Positions 11,338-24,630 of a DNA stretch of 64,000 nt are shown piece by piece. This DNA is from Pterobdella sp. o SKG-2022 (taxonomy: Eukaryota; Annelida; Clitellata; Hirudinida; Piscicolidae): the NCBI GenBank assembly GCA_964035795.1, contig OZ038326.1, forward strand, positions 1,019,803 to 1,083,802, read 5' to 3'. The notes under the pieces are model-generated. The model saw only the letters and a list, made by a program, of their open reading frames with translations. It was not told the origin of the DNA and searched no databases. Within the stretch, counting starts at the first letter, position 1. Each line of letters starts with the position of its first letter. A program made the translations under genes and the position numbers.

Positions 11338-13474
11338 CTGTCACTGTTCAAAATAATAATAATAATAATAATAATAAAAATTGTAGAACAATAATAAAAA
11401 CAACAGTAGTATAAACAAAAAAAAATTATTTGAAACATTAGTGACAACAATAATAAAAAATTTTAATAAGAACCATCGAGGAGCTTCCAGTTGAGGAGAG
11501 GGTCGTATATAAAGGCCTCGAGCACTGCCATTAAACTGTCCTTGTGTTCTCTCAAAATCTTATTGATATTACTATTATTATTATTATTATTATTGCTGTT
11601 ATTGTAACATTATTGATATTGATGCTAATAGTGTTTGTATCTTTATTTTTATTGTTGCTTTTATTGATGCAAGTTTTTTTGTTTTTTTAAAATTATTTTG
11701 ATTAATATTATTCGACACCAACCTTCATAACGTTTTCACACGTAATTTTGTAGTTTCCATCGATACCAGTGACCTTGACGGAAATAATATTATTCTCTTC
11801 ATATATAATTTTAAGGTGGAGTCAGTGACAGCCCAAAATATGGTGAAAAATTATATGACAGACAAATAATAAATTAAAAAAAAAATACAAATGGTGTAAA
11901 AATGATACAGTAGTGAAAAATGATAAAATGGAAGAAAAAAACAGACCTCCATGGCGTTGATCAGCATACGAGTCAGTCTGAATGGAATCTTCTCGGGGAA
12001 CTTTTCTCTGGATTATTAGTGATTTATCATAATTTAGTTGATTTATTTATTTTTAAAAATTTAATTTAAATTAACATTTATTATTCACTAAAATAAAGAA
12101 ATAACTTAAAAATAAACATAAGAATAATAATAATAGTCACACCGATGCATAGCGACTTCAAAACAGTCCCCGAAGTCTATGTGCATGATTTTACCTGCAT
12201 AAAAAATATTCATTCTAATATTTATAATATATTTAAATCTAATGTTTCATTATGGTAGTAGTTCATAATTTTGATAAATTTTTTATTATATTATTATTTT
12301 TCATCATTTTATTATGTTATGATTATTTTTTATTTATTTATTATACTGTGATAATTATTTTAATATTTCCTTATTCTACGTCATTGCAAACAGACCAGTG
12401 AGTCGATCAAGCATTAGGTTAGAGGGGTGTCTATCTCCTAGCCCTGAAAGAATTCAGATTTTTCAACAAGAAAAATAATAAAAAAAAAAAATAATGATAA
12501 ATAATAAAAACAAAAAAAAAATAATGATAAATAATAAAAACAATAACCAACCGAGTATATATCCCACAACAGACATCACAGCCAGAGAACGTGTGTAGTT
12601 TGTGCGTCGATCAAACCAGACCTTTTAGTAAGTAAAATGTGAGGGTGCAAACAACCAGTCAAATATAGCATCTAAAAATAAACTCAGATAACATCTTAGA
12701 AACTATATAAGATGACTTCATAGCTAATAATACCTATAACTAGGTGTGTACAAAATCATCAAATAGCATGTTATTGGAGGATATAAATAGAACCTCAGAT
12801 GAAGCGCTCTTGTTCCACAAGATCTGTGCCAGGTCGTCTCCCTTGGTGCTTTCCAGGGCATGCTCAAATACCTCCACCTTTAATAGAATCACTAATAATA
12901 ATACTAATCATAGTAGGTTAAACTTTTCGACATGTGCCAGTAAATGGGAGTCAGACAACAATAAAAACAATGTACCTTCTGCATCAGCATCAGACGCTCA
13001 TAGTCTTGGAAAACCTGCCATGGTAGTTAGCCTATTTAAAATACTTGAAAAAGAAAAACTTAAGAAAGCATAAACCATTTTATCAAAATCAATAAAAAAT
13101 TTTCAGATAAATATAATTTTTATAAATTCACATATATATTACAAAAATACACACATACATAATAAAACATAACCACAACCCACCCTAAGCATGATGCGAT
13201 GCTCAATGTTCAAAAGGATCTTTTTCTTGTCTCTGTAGTCCCTGTTGTGTGTGGGTGGTCATCATTGGTTTGACCAGCATTGGTAGGTATGATAACATGA
13301 AGAAAAATGATACTAATAAAGATATTGATGATGGGAATAATAATAATAAAAGTAATACAAATTTATTTAACAGTTAAACCATTTTTATAAAATTAAATTT
13401 CAATTGTTTAAATTTTATCAGCATCATCATCATTGTATTTATATTTTCTAAATCTTAATGTTATTATCATCATT

Positions 13475-13511
<37 letters not shown>

Positions 13512-16500
13512 CCACCCACCTGATGAGAGAATGTAGTGTGTCACAGTTAGGAACCCAACCTATGAGGCCGATGTTGGTTGAGAGGGGTATCACTGAGTAC
13601 CTCTGTATGCTGATGAGGTGAGTAGGATAATGATGATGATGAGAATGATGATAATCCGGAGATAATATTAAAAAAAATGGCGAGAATAAAAAGTTGAGAA
13701 TAAAATTAATGTTGGTTAAACAATAAAAACAATAATAATAAAACAAGAAAAAAAATGAAATTGATGACAAAAACAACATATAGACGCCATCAAAGAAACA
13801 CTAACGAGAGATTTCTTCTAGGGTTGGTAGGGTTAGAGAGCAGGACAGAGTTGACGAGACCAAAGAGCTGCATCACCCTCTCATCCTGTCGCAGATCTTC
13901 GTGCCCCTTCAAAAGGAACTGGTAGTCGTTGCCATCACTGCCTGCAGAGGTTGAGTGATGAAAATGGTTGTAGGTTTATATATCCATGTATCTATCCGTC
14001 TATCTATTTATTTATCTACCTACCTCTCATAGTGATCTTCCTAGGACGTTGTTTTGATGTGATTACTGACACTTCGTTGTAGACCTGCATTATATGAATC
14101 AGTGAATGACTTAGTTGAATATCTTAATAACACAGCTTTATACCGTTTTTATTTATTTTATACTCATAAAAAAAAATAAAAAATACTATCTTAGACCTCA
14201 TGAATAATCGAAACATCTCAACATTATCGTTCCATCATCATCATCATCATCCTCATCTTCATCATCGCTTCACATCCGTTCCTAGGCTAGCAAGGATTGG
14301 ACATACAACCAACCTCCCCAAACCAGCACCCACCTTAGATACATTGATCTGAGGTTGGTTGGGAAGGTAAGTGCCAGGTACAGTGACCTCAAGGTTCTCA
14401 CACTCAAGCAGTTTGGGGGAGATGTATTTCAATTGGAGGGAGGTTAGCTGTTGGGTGAGTAGCGGTGGTTGAAAGGTGATGATGATGATTCTTCTGCTGC
14501 TAAAACTAATGCTACTAAAATTATAAATTTCAATACCAACCTGAGGCAACTGTTTAGTGATTCTTCGGAAGATCTTTGAAAGAACAAAAAAAGAAATAAG
14601 AATAAAAATAAGAATAAAAAAACAAAAAATAAAAAAAACATTGACAAAAAAGATGAATATCTGAAACTATAATTGAAAATAGACCATAAAAGAACCTGAT
14701 AGTAAACATCCCAAGCCTGGGTGAGTTCCTTGAGATTTCTGGTCTGCTTGTATCGACAACAGAAGTCGTAAGCCGTCGCCAAGTCTGCCCCGTAAGCCTG
14801 GTGGTGTGATGAGGAGAGTCGTGATAGTGATTACTATTGGGATTTCGATGATAATAATAATAATGAAGATTATTTTTATTATTGACCTGCACAAATGAGT
14901 TTTCCTTCATAGTTTTAGGTCCAAGATGAACCATTTTGTGCAGTGGTTCCAACGTCAACAACATTCCTTTGTGGTGAGGTTGTTTATGTTGTATATGAAT
15001 CGTATCGACTGCCATTTTCAAAAGATGATTTCATAGTAAATTAAAATTTTTGTGTATCACTAAACTTGTACACGATTGTGTTCAATTGAATCGTACAACT
15101 TGAAAGATGGTACGTGATTTTGATAGGATTACTTCAAACATAATGGTGAAGTGTGGATGGGATGTTTTAGCGTTTATGATCATACCTGGTATATTCTTGT
15201 TTCCAAAGTAGAGTCTATAAACAAAAGTACATATACAATCATGTCTTGGAATTTATTTATCAAAACATTAATTATTACAGCTAATTGAAAATGACTTCAA
15301 AGATAAAACTTATATTACTTTAATATTATTATATAAAACAACTTATTAGTGAGATAACTTGTAAAAAAAACTATTTGAAACAATAAAAATAGTAAAAAAT
15401 TCTAGCATCTTAAGCAAAAATCGAACACGGGACCTCCGAGTTAGATCAACCCCAAAACTCAAACCTTGAAGCTTCTTCGAGTCCCTCATGCCAAAGTTCA
15501 TGCCATAATATAGCCACTCTTATCAACTCGTCACTCACCTGTTGGTGGGTCGAGAGGGGAGTTCATGGTTGTTGGAAGTAGTAGATTTCATTATACAAGA
15601 TATATTAGATTATTTTATAACTTATATTATAGCCTCAATATATTATCAATATAATTTTAAAAGCACTTTAGGTAGTAACACCCCACACAACGACCTATGT
15701 TATAAGTAGTAACCCTTTTTTTAATAAAATGCGATTAAAACCCCTAGTGAAACGACCATATAGTCAACAAACAAAACAATATTGGACGAACCACAGAGGC
15801 CTGTTGCACTGTGTTGTTGTACATCTCTCTCATCGAGTTGATCACCACCAATGCTGCATCAGTCCTACTCTTCACCCCTGTGTCGTTTGTGAGAGTCTGT
15901 CTGTCTGTCTATCTATCCAGCTATCTATCTATTTATCTATCTATCTACTCATCTATCTACATAGAACCGACCAGACTTGAGGGCCACAGTGAGAGGGTAA
16001 ATCAGAGCCTGTGGGTGTCTTCTTGCTATCTGAGTTGTAAAAATATAAAAAGTAAAAATAATCATGAAAATAATGGAAAAAATAAGTAAGAAATCAATGA
16101 AAAAAAATGAAATCGATAAAAAAAAAATACGAATAAAAATAAATGAGATAAGCCATAAAACAAGGATAGCAATAACGAAATAGTTAATAACTTGTATCAG
16201 AAGCTTCTTTATGATGTTTTCTATCAATGGTTTTTTGATGTCAATTCTCGCTATCAACTGCGGTATGACCTTCAGTGATGATGATTATTATTAGTTGTAC
16301 GTCATTATAACTATTACCAACAACGCGGTTCAGTTTCTTTCCTTAGCGCTATATAATTGAAAATTATCATTACTACTATTATTATTATTATTACTATCAT
16401 TTTTGACATTTTTTAATATTATCATTTAATTATAATTAATTAATGATTATATCAACCGACCTGTATCCAGTTCTCAACGACCACAGAATCGAGACCATCA

Positions 16501-19500
16501 GAAACTATCTGACTGACATCAACGATGTCACCATACTCGAACCACAGGGTGAGTAGTCTTAAGGTGTCCTACGGGGGTGGTGGATGGCAGTGGTTGGGTG
16601 ATGATTTATGATGATAAAAAATGAGTAAAAACAATTTGAAAAATTATTATTATTATTATGAAAAAACAAAAGCACCTGAAGAGTTTGTGAAGGACTGCGT
16701 GCATTGATGATGGAGTGGATGAATCCCTTGAGACTCGCCTTGCAGTGCTCCACCTGGGGTTTGGTGCTCTGGAGTGGTGATGATGAAGATAATACTAATA
16801 ATAACAATAATAATAAAACCAATAAAGACTATAAAAATGATTTTAAAAAAATAATAACAATTTTTTGAATAGTCTCTTCATCAGCACCGTCGCTCTTGAG
16901 TTGCTTGAGCGCTAGAACCACTTCATAGTTGGCGTATGCGAACGAGTGCCACGCCTTTATCGATTCTCTGGGAAGGGGTCAATGAGTGGTTGGGTTGATT
17001 ATGAAATTCATTGATTTAATTATGAAGTTGGTTGGTTTGGTTATGTGAATGTGTATTTATGTAAGGAAAAAAATGACATAAAAACATCAACGAAAAATGC
17101 AGTGAATGAATGACTGAAAATCTATAACTCCATTGATTTCAAAGTGTGATATTGATAGGCATACGTTTTTATATAACTAATTGCATTAGTGAGAAAACAA
17201 TATGAAGATAAAATACCCGTTGTAGTTGATGGCTTCGTTCAAGTAAGATACAGACTCAAGATTTGATCCAGTGTTGATGGTGGTGAACCAGGTGGCTAAG
17301 CGATGGTAGCACCTGATGATGATTATGATGGTGATGAATATGAAGGATAATGAAAGGAAATGAAAATTATCATTTAGTATAGATGACAATAAAGAGATTA
17401 ATGAAAAATAATGTGAAGAGATAAATATTATAACAGAAAACAAATGTTTAAAAAATTTTATAGATTATAATGGCATATACTTGGAGAGGAAAGGATCTCT
17501 GGAGGGGAGAACATAGTCGAAGGTGGGAGGAGTGATGTGTTCCAAGAACATCTTTAACCTCTCAAAAGTCGACTTCCTCTGTTGATATTATAACATAAGT
17601 AACCTACAAAGAGCAAAGCCGAAACTTATATAAAAATAAGCCACACACCTTTTTGACATCACTCCAAGAGTGCTTGAGGTAGGCATATACAACATTACGG
17701 TCTTGCACCAACAACTCATCATCACTCATTCTCTTTGGGTCCCTCCCCAGCAACAGGGTCAGTGTTCGGCCTGGGGGTGCGTGTTATGCAAGATTAAGGT
17801 GCCTTTGAGTGTTATGAGATACAACAGAGATCATTGTGCTGGGCCTTCATATGAGGAATACCGCAACTTGAACATAAACCATCGCCTCCATCTCCCTAAC
17901 ACTCAACACCACTTAGACACCACACCATCTAAAACCACACCTTTCCCTGACATCCCACCCACCAGCAAGAGCATGCATATTATTCTTGCTACAGAGGGAA
18001 GCATATTTGAGCCAGGGTCGAACATCTTCCTTAGGATCGATCACCAGCGTTCTGATCTGCAAAAACCTCTGCCAGTCCTCCAGGATATGCTGGCATCCCT
18101 GTTGTAGCATAATCAATGTTAGCCTACTTAAATCATCATACTAGTTAACATTGACATTAACCAGTTACATGAATACATTATGCTTAAGCCTGCTAAAAAT
18201 AGATTAAATTTTTATTACAACCATAGATAAAATCCTGTTATGGTGAAACAAATCAAACCTTCAAACGGGCCCACCACAACTCTTTTATGGCTTCTCTCTT
18301 CCCTAGAACGATCTACAAAACAGGGTATACCAATGAATCAAGCAATTAATGGATGAATTGATTAATCAATGGATGAAGAAGTAAATGAATAAATAAAGCA
18401 TTATCAAAAGTCAGAGTGTCCAATTATAAAAATTCCCGTAGACACCAATGTTTAAAATGTACTTGATGATAAAATCGTCTCAAATACCTTGTATTCTATA
18501 ACCTCCTCCAACTCTATTAGCGTCTGCATGTTCACCATCACCTGATGATTTACATTCATTTTTAAACTTTCAAGATGGCGATTATATACACAACACCTAC
18601 CTCATAGGCCCTGCCATACCCCTCCCCGGATAATGTAGTCATCTCATTAATCAGCAGGTGTCTGGCATGTTCTATGGCCTGTGAGCAGTGTGGTGGTGAA
18701 GCGGATAATGGACTGATAAGGCAAATAATCATTCAATCATCCTTATTGAATTCTTTTTTACTTTGTCAACATTTTCTATTCATATAGCGAAACTTTCTAA
18801 CAAACCATACTTAAAAGATTAAATATTAATGAAGCCTTGATAGAACTTTAGAGCTTAAATAATCATAACGACTGATGACCTTCTTGGCAAGGTTGTAGTC
18901 ATCATTATAGATGTGTATCACACCCTTGTAGAAGGAGCTGTCATATGTGTTCTCAGGGATAAGTCGAACATATTCAGGTAAGCTTATCCAGTCGCCTGTA
19001 AGCGTTGTAATGGATTTGATGGGTTTATGGAAGTGTGTGATTGGTGAATAGATACAACGATGAAAAAAATTCTGGGTATAAACAGAACCCCATAAAATTA
19101 AAATTGAAACAATGTAAATAATAATGGTGAATCAAAGCATTTAATAATTAATACACGATAAAAACCTAATAAAAACAAAAACAAAATAATACGTAAACAT
19201 TTTACTAAACCACACGCTCCCCAAACCACAAAGCCCCTCCACTCACCCAGCCTCAGGGCAGCAGTGGCACACACCCTAGCCATGCTCTCCTGTATCTCAG
19301 CCTTCTGCATGAACCAGCTGTCCTGTGCTATCTCATGGATCTTGCTCCTTGAGTTGGTTGATGGGAAGATTAATGAAGTGTCAAGAAAATGAGAAACAAT
19401 GGTGAAAAATTCACAGCATAAACAGAAAAATAACGATAAAACAACTACAAACAGTATAAAAATGAAAAAGAAACAATAAAAAATATCAGCGGTAAAAACA

Positions 19501-22500
19501 AACACAACTCCTCACCACTCTCCCAAAGCCTCTAAACACCTCATTCTACCCAGCATCAACTCAACATTGCCTTTCGCCTTCTCTTGCTGTCTCTCATACG
19601 AGGCTAGAGCCCTCGACCAATCATGCAGCTTCTCGTACCAACGCTCCTGGATTTTCTGCGTTGTGGTGGTTTGTTGGTGAGATGGTGGTAAAAAACTAAG
19701 AGATGGAAGATTTTTGACCTGTTGTAAACCGTGAATGTCAATATATATAAATACAATAGAAATATGAAAAGAAAACGAAAAATGAAAAAACTGAGTAAAA
19801 AAACAAGAATAAATAATGGAAATAGTAATAGAAAATAATGATGAAGAGCAACCATATCACTTCTGTTCTGCTTTTTGACGTACTCAAGCACGCCCTGGGC
19901 TGCTTCCGGTTGCTGTAGCTTGTTGTTGATGCTGCAAGATTTTTTTATTATTCTTATTATTAGTTTTCTTATTTTCAAGAACTTTCTCCATTATTTCAAT
20001 GATTATTTTTCTTATTATTCTTATATGATAAAACAAAATTATAACTCGAAGACCTAAGTAACGATTCTAGGATTTCATTGGTCGCTCCATTCCTAAACTC
20101 CACCTCCTTGAAATGAAGCGCTTTGGCATATGCTCTGCAATTCATCGCTTTATCACTCAGTTGAGGCAGGTCTAATGGCAGAGAACACTGGTAAAGTGTG
20201 TGGTAACCCTATAATATCTCTAAAAAATAATCAAATTTTGATTTAGTACTAACCAACCAATGTTTAAATTTTTAAAAGTTAAATAAACTTCAACCAATTA
20301 ACGAGTAGATTTCCAAAATTCAAACAAATATCAACCAATAAGAGCTAACGTTTTCGCAGTGTTCCACAAACTCTGAGAGGTTCAACATACACTGAGTCAC
20401 TTCCAATGAATCACTCTGCTCTAGTGCCACTCTCAAGCTCTTTGAAAAGTCCTTATGAATATTCATTAGGCTGTGTGTATATGATCCATATGGTTCCTTA
20501 TGGATATGGAGAGTTTACGAAAAAACTTATTCAGTGTAAAACTATATATATTCAAAACAAACAATTAATGAGTGCACTATCACATAAATCACCCATACTT
20601 GTTGTTCCAGATTTGTGAGTTCCATCCAACAGGAAACAAAAGCCGCATTGAAGAGTTCTCTGTGAAATGATGCTTAATAAAGACACACATATGCATGCAA
20701 TGGAAAACCTACTTGGCGAGAGGGCTGTATTCACTGGCGAGAAGATGCATAGCTCTGAGGCAGGGTGAAGGTGATTGTCTGATCAGTTCCCTAGTCAACC
20801 TCCGCAGCCAATCCAGCCACTCGTCTCCCGCAGCTTTTTTGTTTGCTTTCCAGGTCTGTGTGGTCAACAATTTATAAAAATACTTGATTTTTTTACCTCA
20901 AACACATAGAAAAGCGCTCTGTGGAACATACCAATAGCGCAACCATTATCTCTATTTTGACGTTTTCAAAAATATTCGACAACAGACAAGACCAACCTTC
21001 TGCAGAAGAGCAGAGTCAACTTTGAGTTTGAAAGCCTCTGTTGCACTGCCACAATCCTTCTTGCCTTCCTTCTCTTCCTCTTCCGCCTCCTTCTTCGCCT
21101 GTGCAAGCCATGCAATATGATGAAGAAATGAAATAAAGCTGAAACAAATGGATATATCAAAATTCAATAGAATACAACAAAAAATACATATGATAGAACA
21201 GTATTGTAGATGAAACAGTGAGAATCACAATGATATTGTGATACAACTTATAAACTACTATTCCGATAATACAGTAAAACACTTCAGACAATATCATAAC
21301 CACAGACCTTCTCTCCAAGCTTGGATGCCGCAGCCATGAGTTCCACATAAGAAACCCTATCGTTGAAATACGAAGAGACCAGTGAAGACATTGTGGGAGA
21401 TTGTGCTTGCAGTTGTGAGGATAACTTTAACACCACTTGACAACACACATCGTTCAGTTCTGAGGATTCTGTCAACACCTGTGAGAGAAGTTGCGGGGTT
21501 TTGAATGGTTATTATTAGTAGAGATTTACAAGTTTGTTAGAGATTTTAATTTTTGCAACTTCAACACAATATTAACTCAACATTTATTCAATGAAGCTTT
21601 AAAATTTTATCAACCTTATCAAACAAAAAAATGCATCCCTCTAATTATGTTTAGCAACCATTTATATTGTAGTGCTTGTATAACACCCGTGTAAAAGGTC
21701 TATAATAGTAAGTGTAAGCACATGCACGTGAACTCGAACCTTTTTGACGGTGAAAAAGATCCTGGAGGTGAAGCCAGAGAGGTCCACTTTCTCAATCAAT
21801 ACCAGGATTGTTTCTAGGGCCGTTCTGTGATTGTTGTGGCTGATTACTTGATCATTGTTTCGTTTCATTTTCTAATAATTATACTGATATTAAAAACAAT
21901 ATTAATACTATTAATAATAAAAATACAATTTATATTGAAATAAATTTTAAAATTAGAATTTTATCAAGCTGGAAATTGTTAAAATACAATGCCCATGCAT
22001 AATAAATGTTACCTTATAAATCTTGATGAATTATTTAAGTTTCTATTAAAAGATACTTACCTCCTAGCAGAGATGTGATTGGTTGGCTGGTTGATGACGT
22101 TGATGACTGGAGGCAACAGGAAGTGGATGTAATCGTCTAAATCTGTACCAAACTCTTGCATGGCTACCATCAACTGGTTGCATGAAAATGTATAGGAGGA
22201 AATCATGAAAGAAATGAAAAATGATACTTATGATACTAATTTATATTGAAACTAAATATAAACGACATGTAAAACCTGCAAACTAACGTAATAACACATC
22301 AAATAAACGAACAAACAATACAATCCCCACACACGTACACACAAACACACAGCTATAGAGTCAGGTTTATAAGTCTTGTCTTCTTCCTCCTTGAAAGTCT
22401 TCATGAAGAGAGAAATAAAATGTGGCAGATACTTCCTCAGCTCACAATCAGTCGAGGCCACTATGGCGTCCAGAAGTTGTATAATGGGAGTTGTGAGGCT

Positions 22501-24546
22501 GGCATTCGTCTGCCACAGACTCTGCGTTGTTCAGTGTAGTTTGGTGTGTGGAAGGACTGCGGTTTTTGAATGGATGAGAATGCTTTGTGGGTTTTAGGCG
22601 TATGCTATCTAAATATATAATGCAGATAAAAAATTGAGTCTTTAATAATAATGATAAAATAATAATAAATGGCAACGAACGTGGATGAGGATGAAGATAT
22701 CTGGGAGGTAAGTCTTTATATACTGCTTCATCACCTTCACTATCACCCCCATGTTGGTCAACAACAACTGGTGATGAAAAATATCAATAATATAAAAAAT
22801 TATCAAAAATAACGAGGAAAAAAATTCATAATGAAAAATTAAAACAACAAAAAAAATAAAACCTTTTTAAACTCCAAATCGTTGGAATTTTTGATCAGCT
22901 CACAGTACAGAGGAAAAACCTTGGCAAGAAAATCCAAGCCTTTGTGGCCGAGACTGGTGAAAATGGAAGATATGGCAAGGATGACTGCAGTGTGGTGCGT
23001 GACCAAGGCCGGGTCTTTGAGCATCTTGATGAGAGTGGAGAGCGCCACAGCCGGATAAAACTCGTCCAGACAGGTGCTAGACATTGTCACCAGCAGCTCG
23101 TTTGAGTTTATTTCTGTTTTTCGTTGAGTTTGTTGTCGTTATTATCATTCTTACTATTATTTATTATAATTTGAGATACGCTGAAACTAATTTCATAATG
23201 TTAGCCATTAACCTTTCAGGATATACAAGATAAATTTAAATAACAAAACATAAAATGAAATCATAAAAATAATAAAAAAAAACAAAATTGATAATATAAA
23301 AATAATCTACAACCTGCATTCTTGGGATCGACAGCGGTTTTAGAGATGGTAATACCAGGGTCTTCCAGTGGCTGGTTGGAGATGCCCTTCAACTTGAACG
23401 GGTCTAATGCTCCTAACGTCCCTAACACACGCACTGCCTGTAACACGGTGATGATGATAGTGATACATATAATGCTAAAAACAAAAATAAAACCATAATG
23501 AAAAATATTAAATACTTCAATACTAATAAAAAAACAATAAAAACAGCCAAATAATAATAATATCAAAAACATCAACACCAGCAAAACAACAAGAGCCAAG
23601 CACCAACCTCCTTCTTAATATACAGGGGAGTATCACTCTTGAAGAAAGACATGATCACATCAAGCAGTTCAGGGTACTTTGTGTAGGGCTCCATGGGGTA
23701 GCATAAACCGCTCACCAACTCACTCAGCGTCTGTAAAGCTACTCTCTGTAGAAGTGTGTGTTTGTCTGTGTCTATCATATTGTTTGTGTATGTTTATATC
23801 ATTGAGTGTGTTCGATTATCAAACGCTAGCATATAGGTTGTTAAACATAAGATAAAAAATTATGTTCCATTATATTTCTGTATAGTTAATACAATTGCAT
23901 AAATATCCACTGATGCATCATTACCCTCTTGTGTGAGGACTGAAGTGACTCCTGGAGGATGGCGATGATGATGGGGATGATGATGTCACTCATACGTACG
24001 AAGCTTGGTCCTGTCACCTGTAGAGGTTGATGGTGGTTTGTGGAAGTTGATGACAATTTAATTAATTATGAAGATGATATTTGATGATAGGAATTCTAGC
24101 TTGTTTATCTACAAGAACAGTAAACATATACATTTTTATGCAGTGTAATGTTATATAAAAAATATAGTGTTATATATGAAAATATATAATAAGACTGATA
24201 TTAACAGTTAACCAATCCACAAACAACCAACCTGGGCAACAGCGCCAAGCACTTGGAGCAGAGCAACAATAACGGAATTGGATAAAGTGGCGTGTTCCTT
24301 AAGCATCGACAAGACCACATCAACTATGGGTCGAGCATACGTCGCTATGAGGTTCGGGGCGCATCTGCGTTTATTATAATAATGAAAATAATAATAATAA
24401 GAATAATAAAAAAAAAACAATAAAAATAACAAAAATAAATATAATAAAAGAACCTTGCGAGATGTGATATTAAATGGCAAGAATCGACCTTGTTACTATC
24501 TTGACCACTGTAGTCCAACTCTGTTAAGATCTAGATAGAGGAACGA

Positions 24547-24630
<84 letters not shown>

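Larger units (their letters stand above)
11474..14447 (-). other. mTOR: TOR exons 56-68: PI3K-like kinase domain
   Basis: Exons: 14334-14447, 14024-14084, 13806-13941, 13520-13609, 13184-13241, 12976-13014, 12794-12877, 12552-12621, 12396-12443, 12143-12194, 11947-12007, 11723-11773, 11474-11558. The ATP-binding lysine is in [13 protein letters not shown] (13806-13941). The catalytic loop GLGDRHPSN spans the junction of 12552-12621 and 12396-12443. The metal-binding DFG is in [11 protein letters not shown] (12143-12194). All catalytic residues appear intact, so the kinase should be active. Confidence 0.95.

Noticed and set aside
13408..13779. Frame with runs of Met and His
   Set aside because: Runs come from a TCA microsatellite. 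Only 13520-13609 within it is a real exon (TOR kinase).
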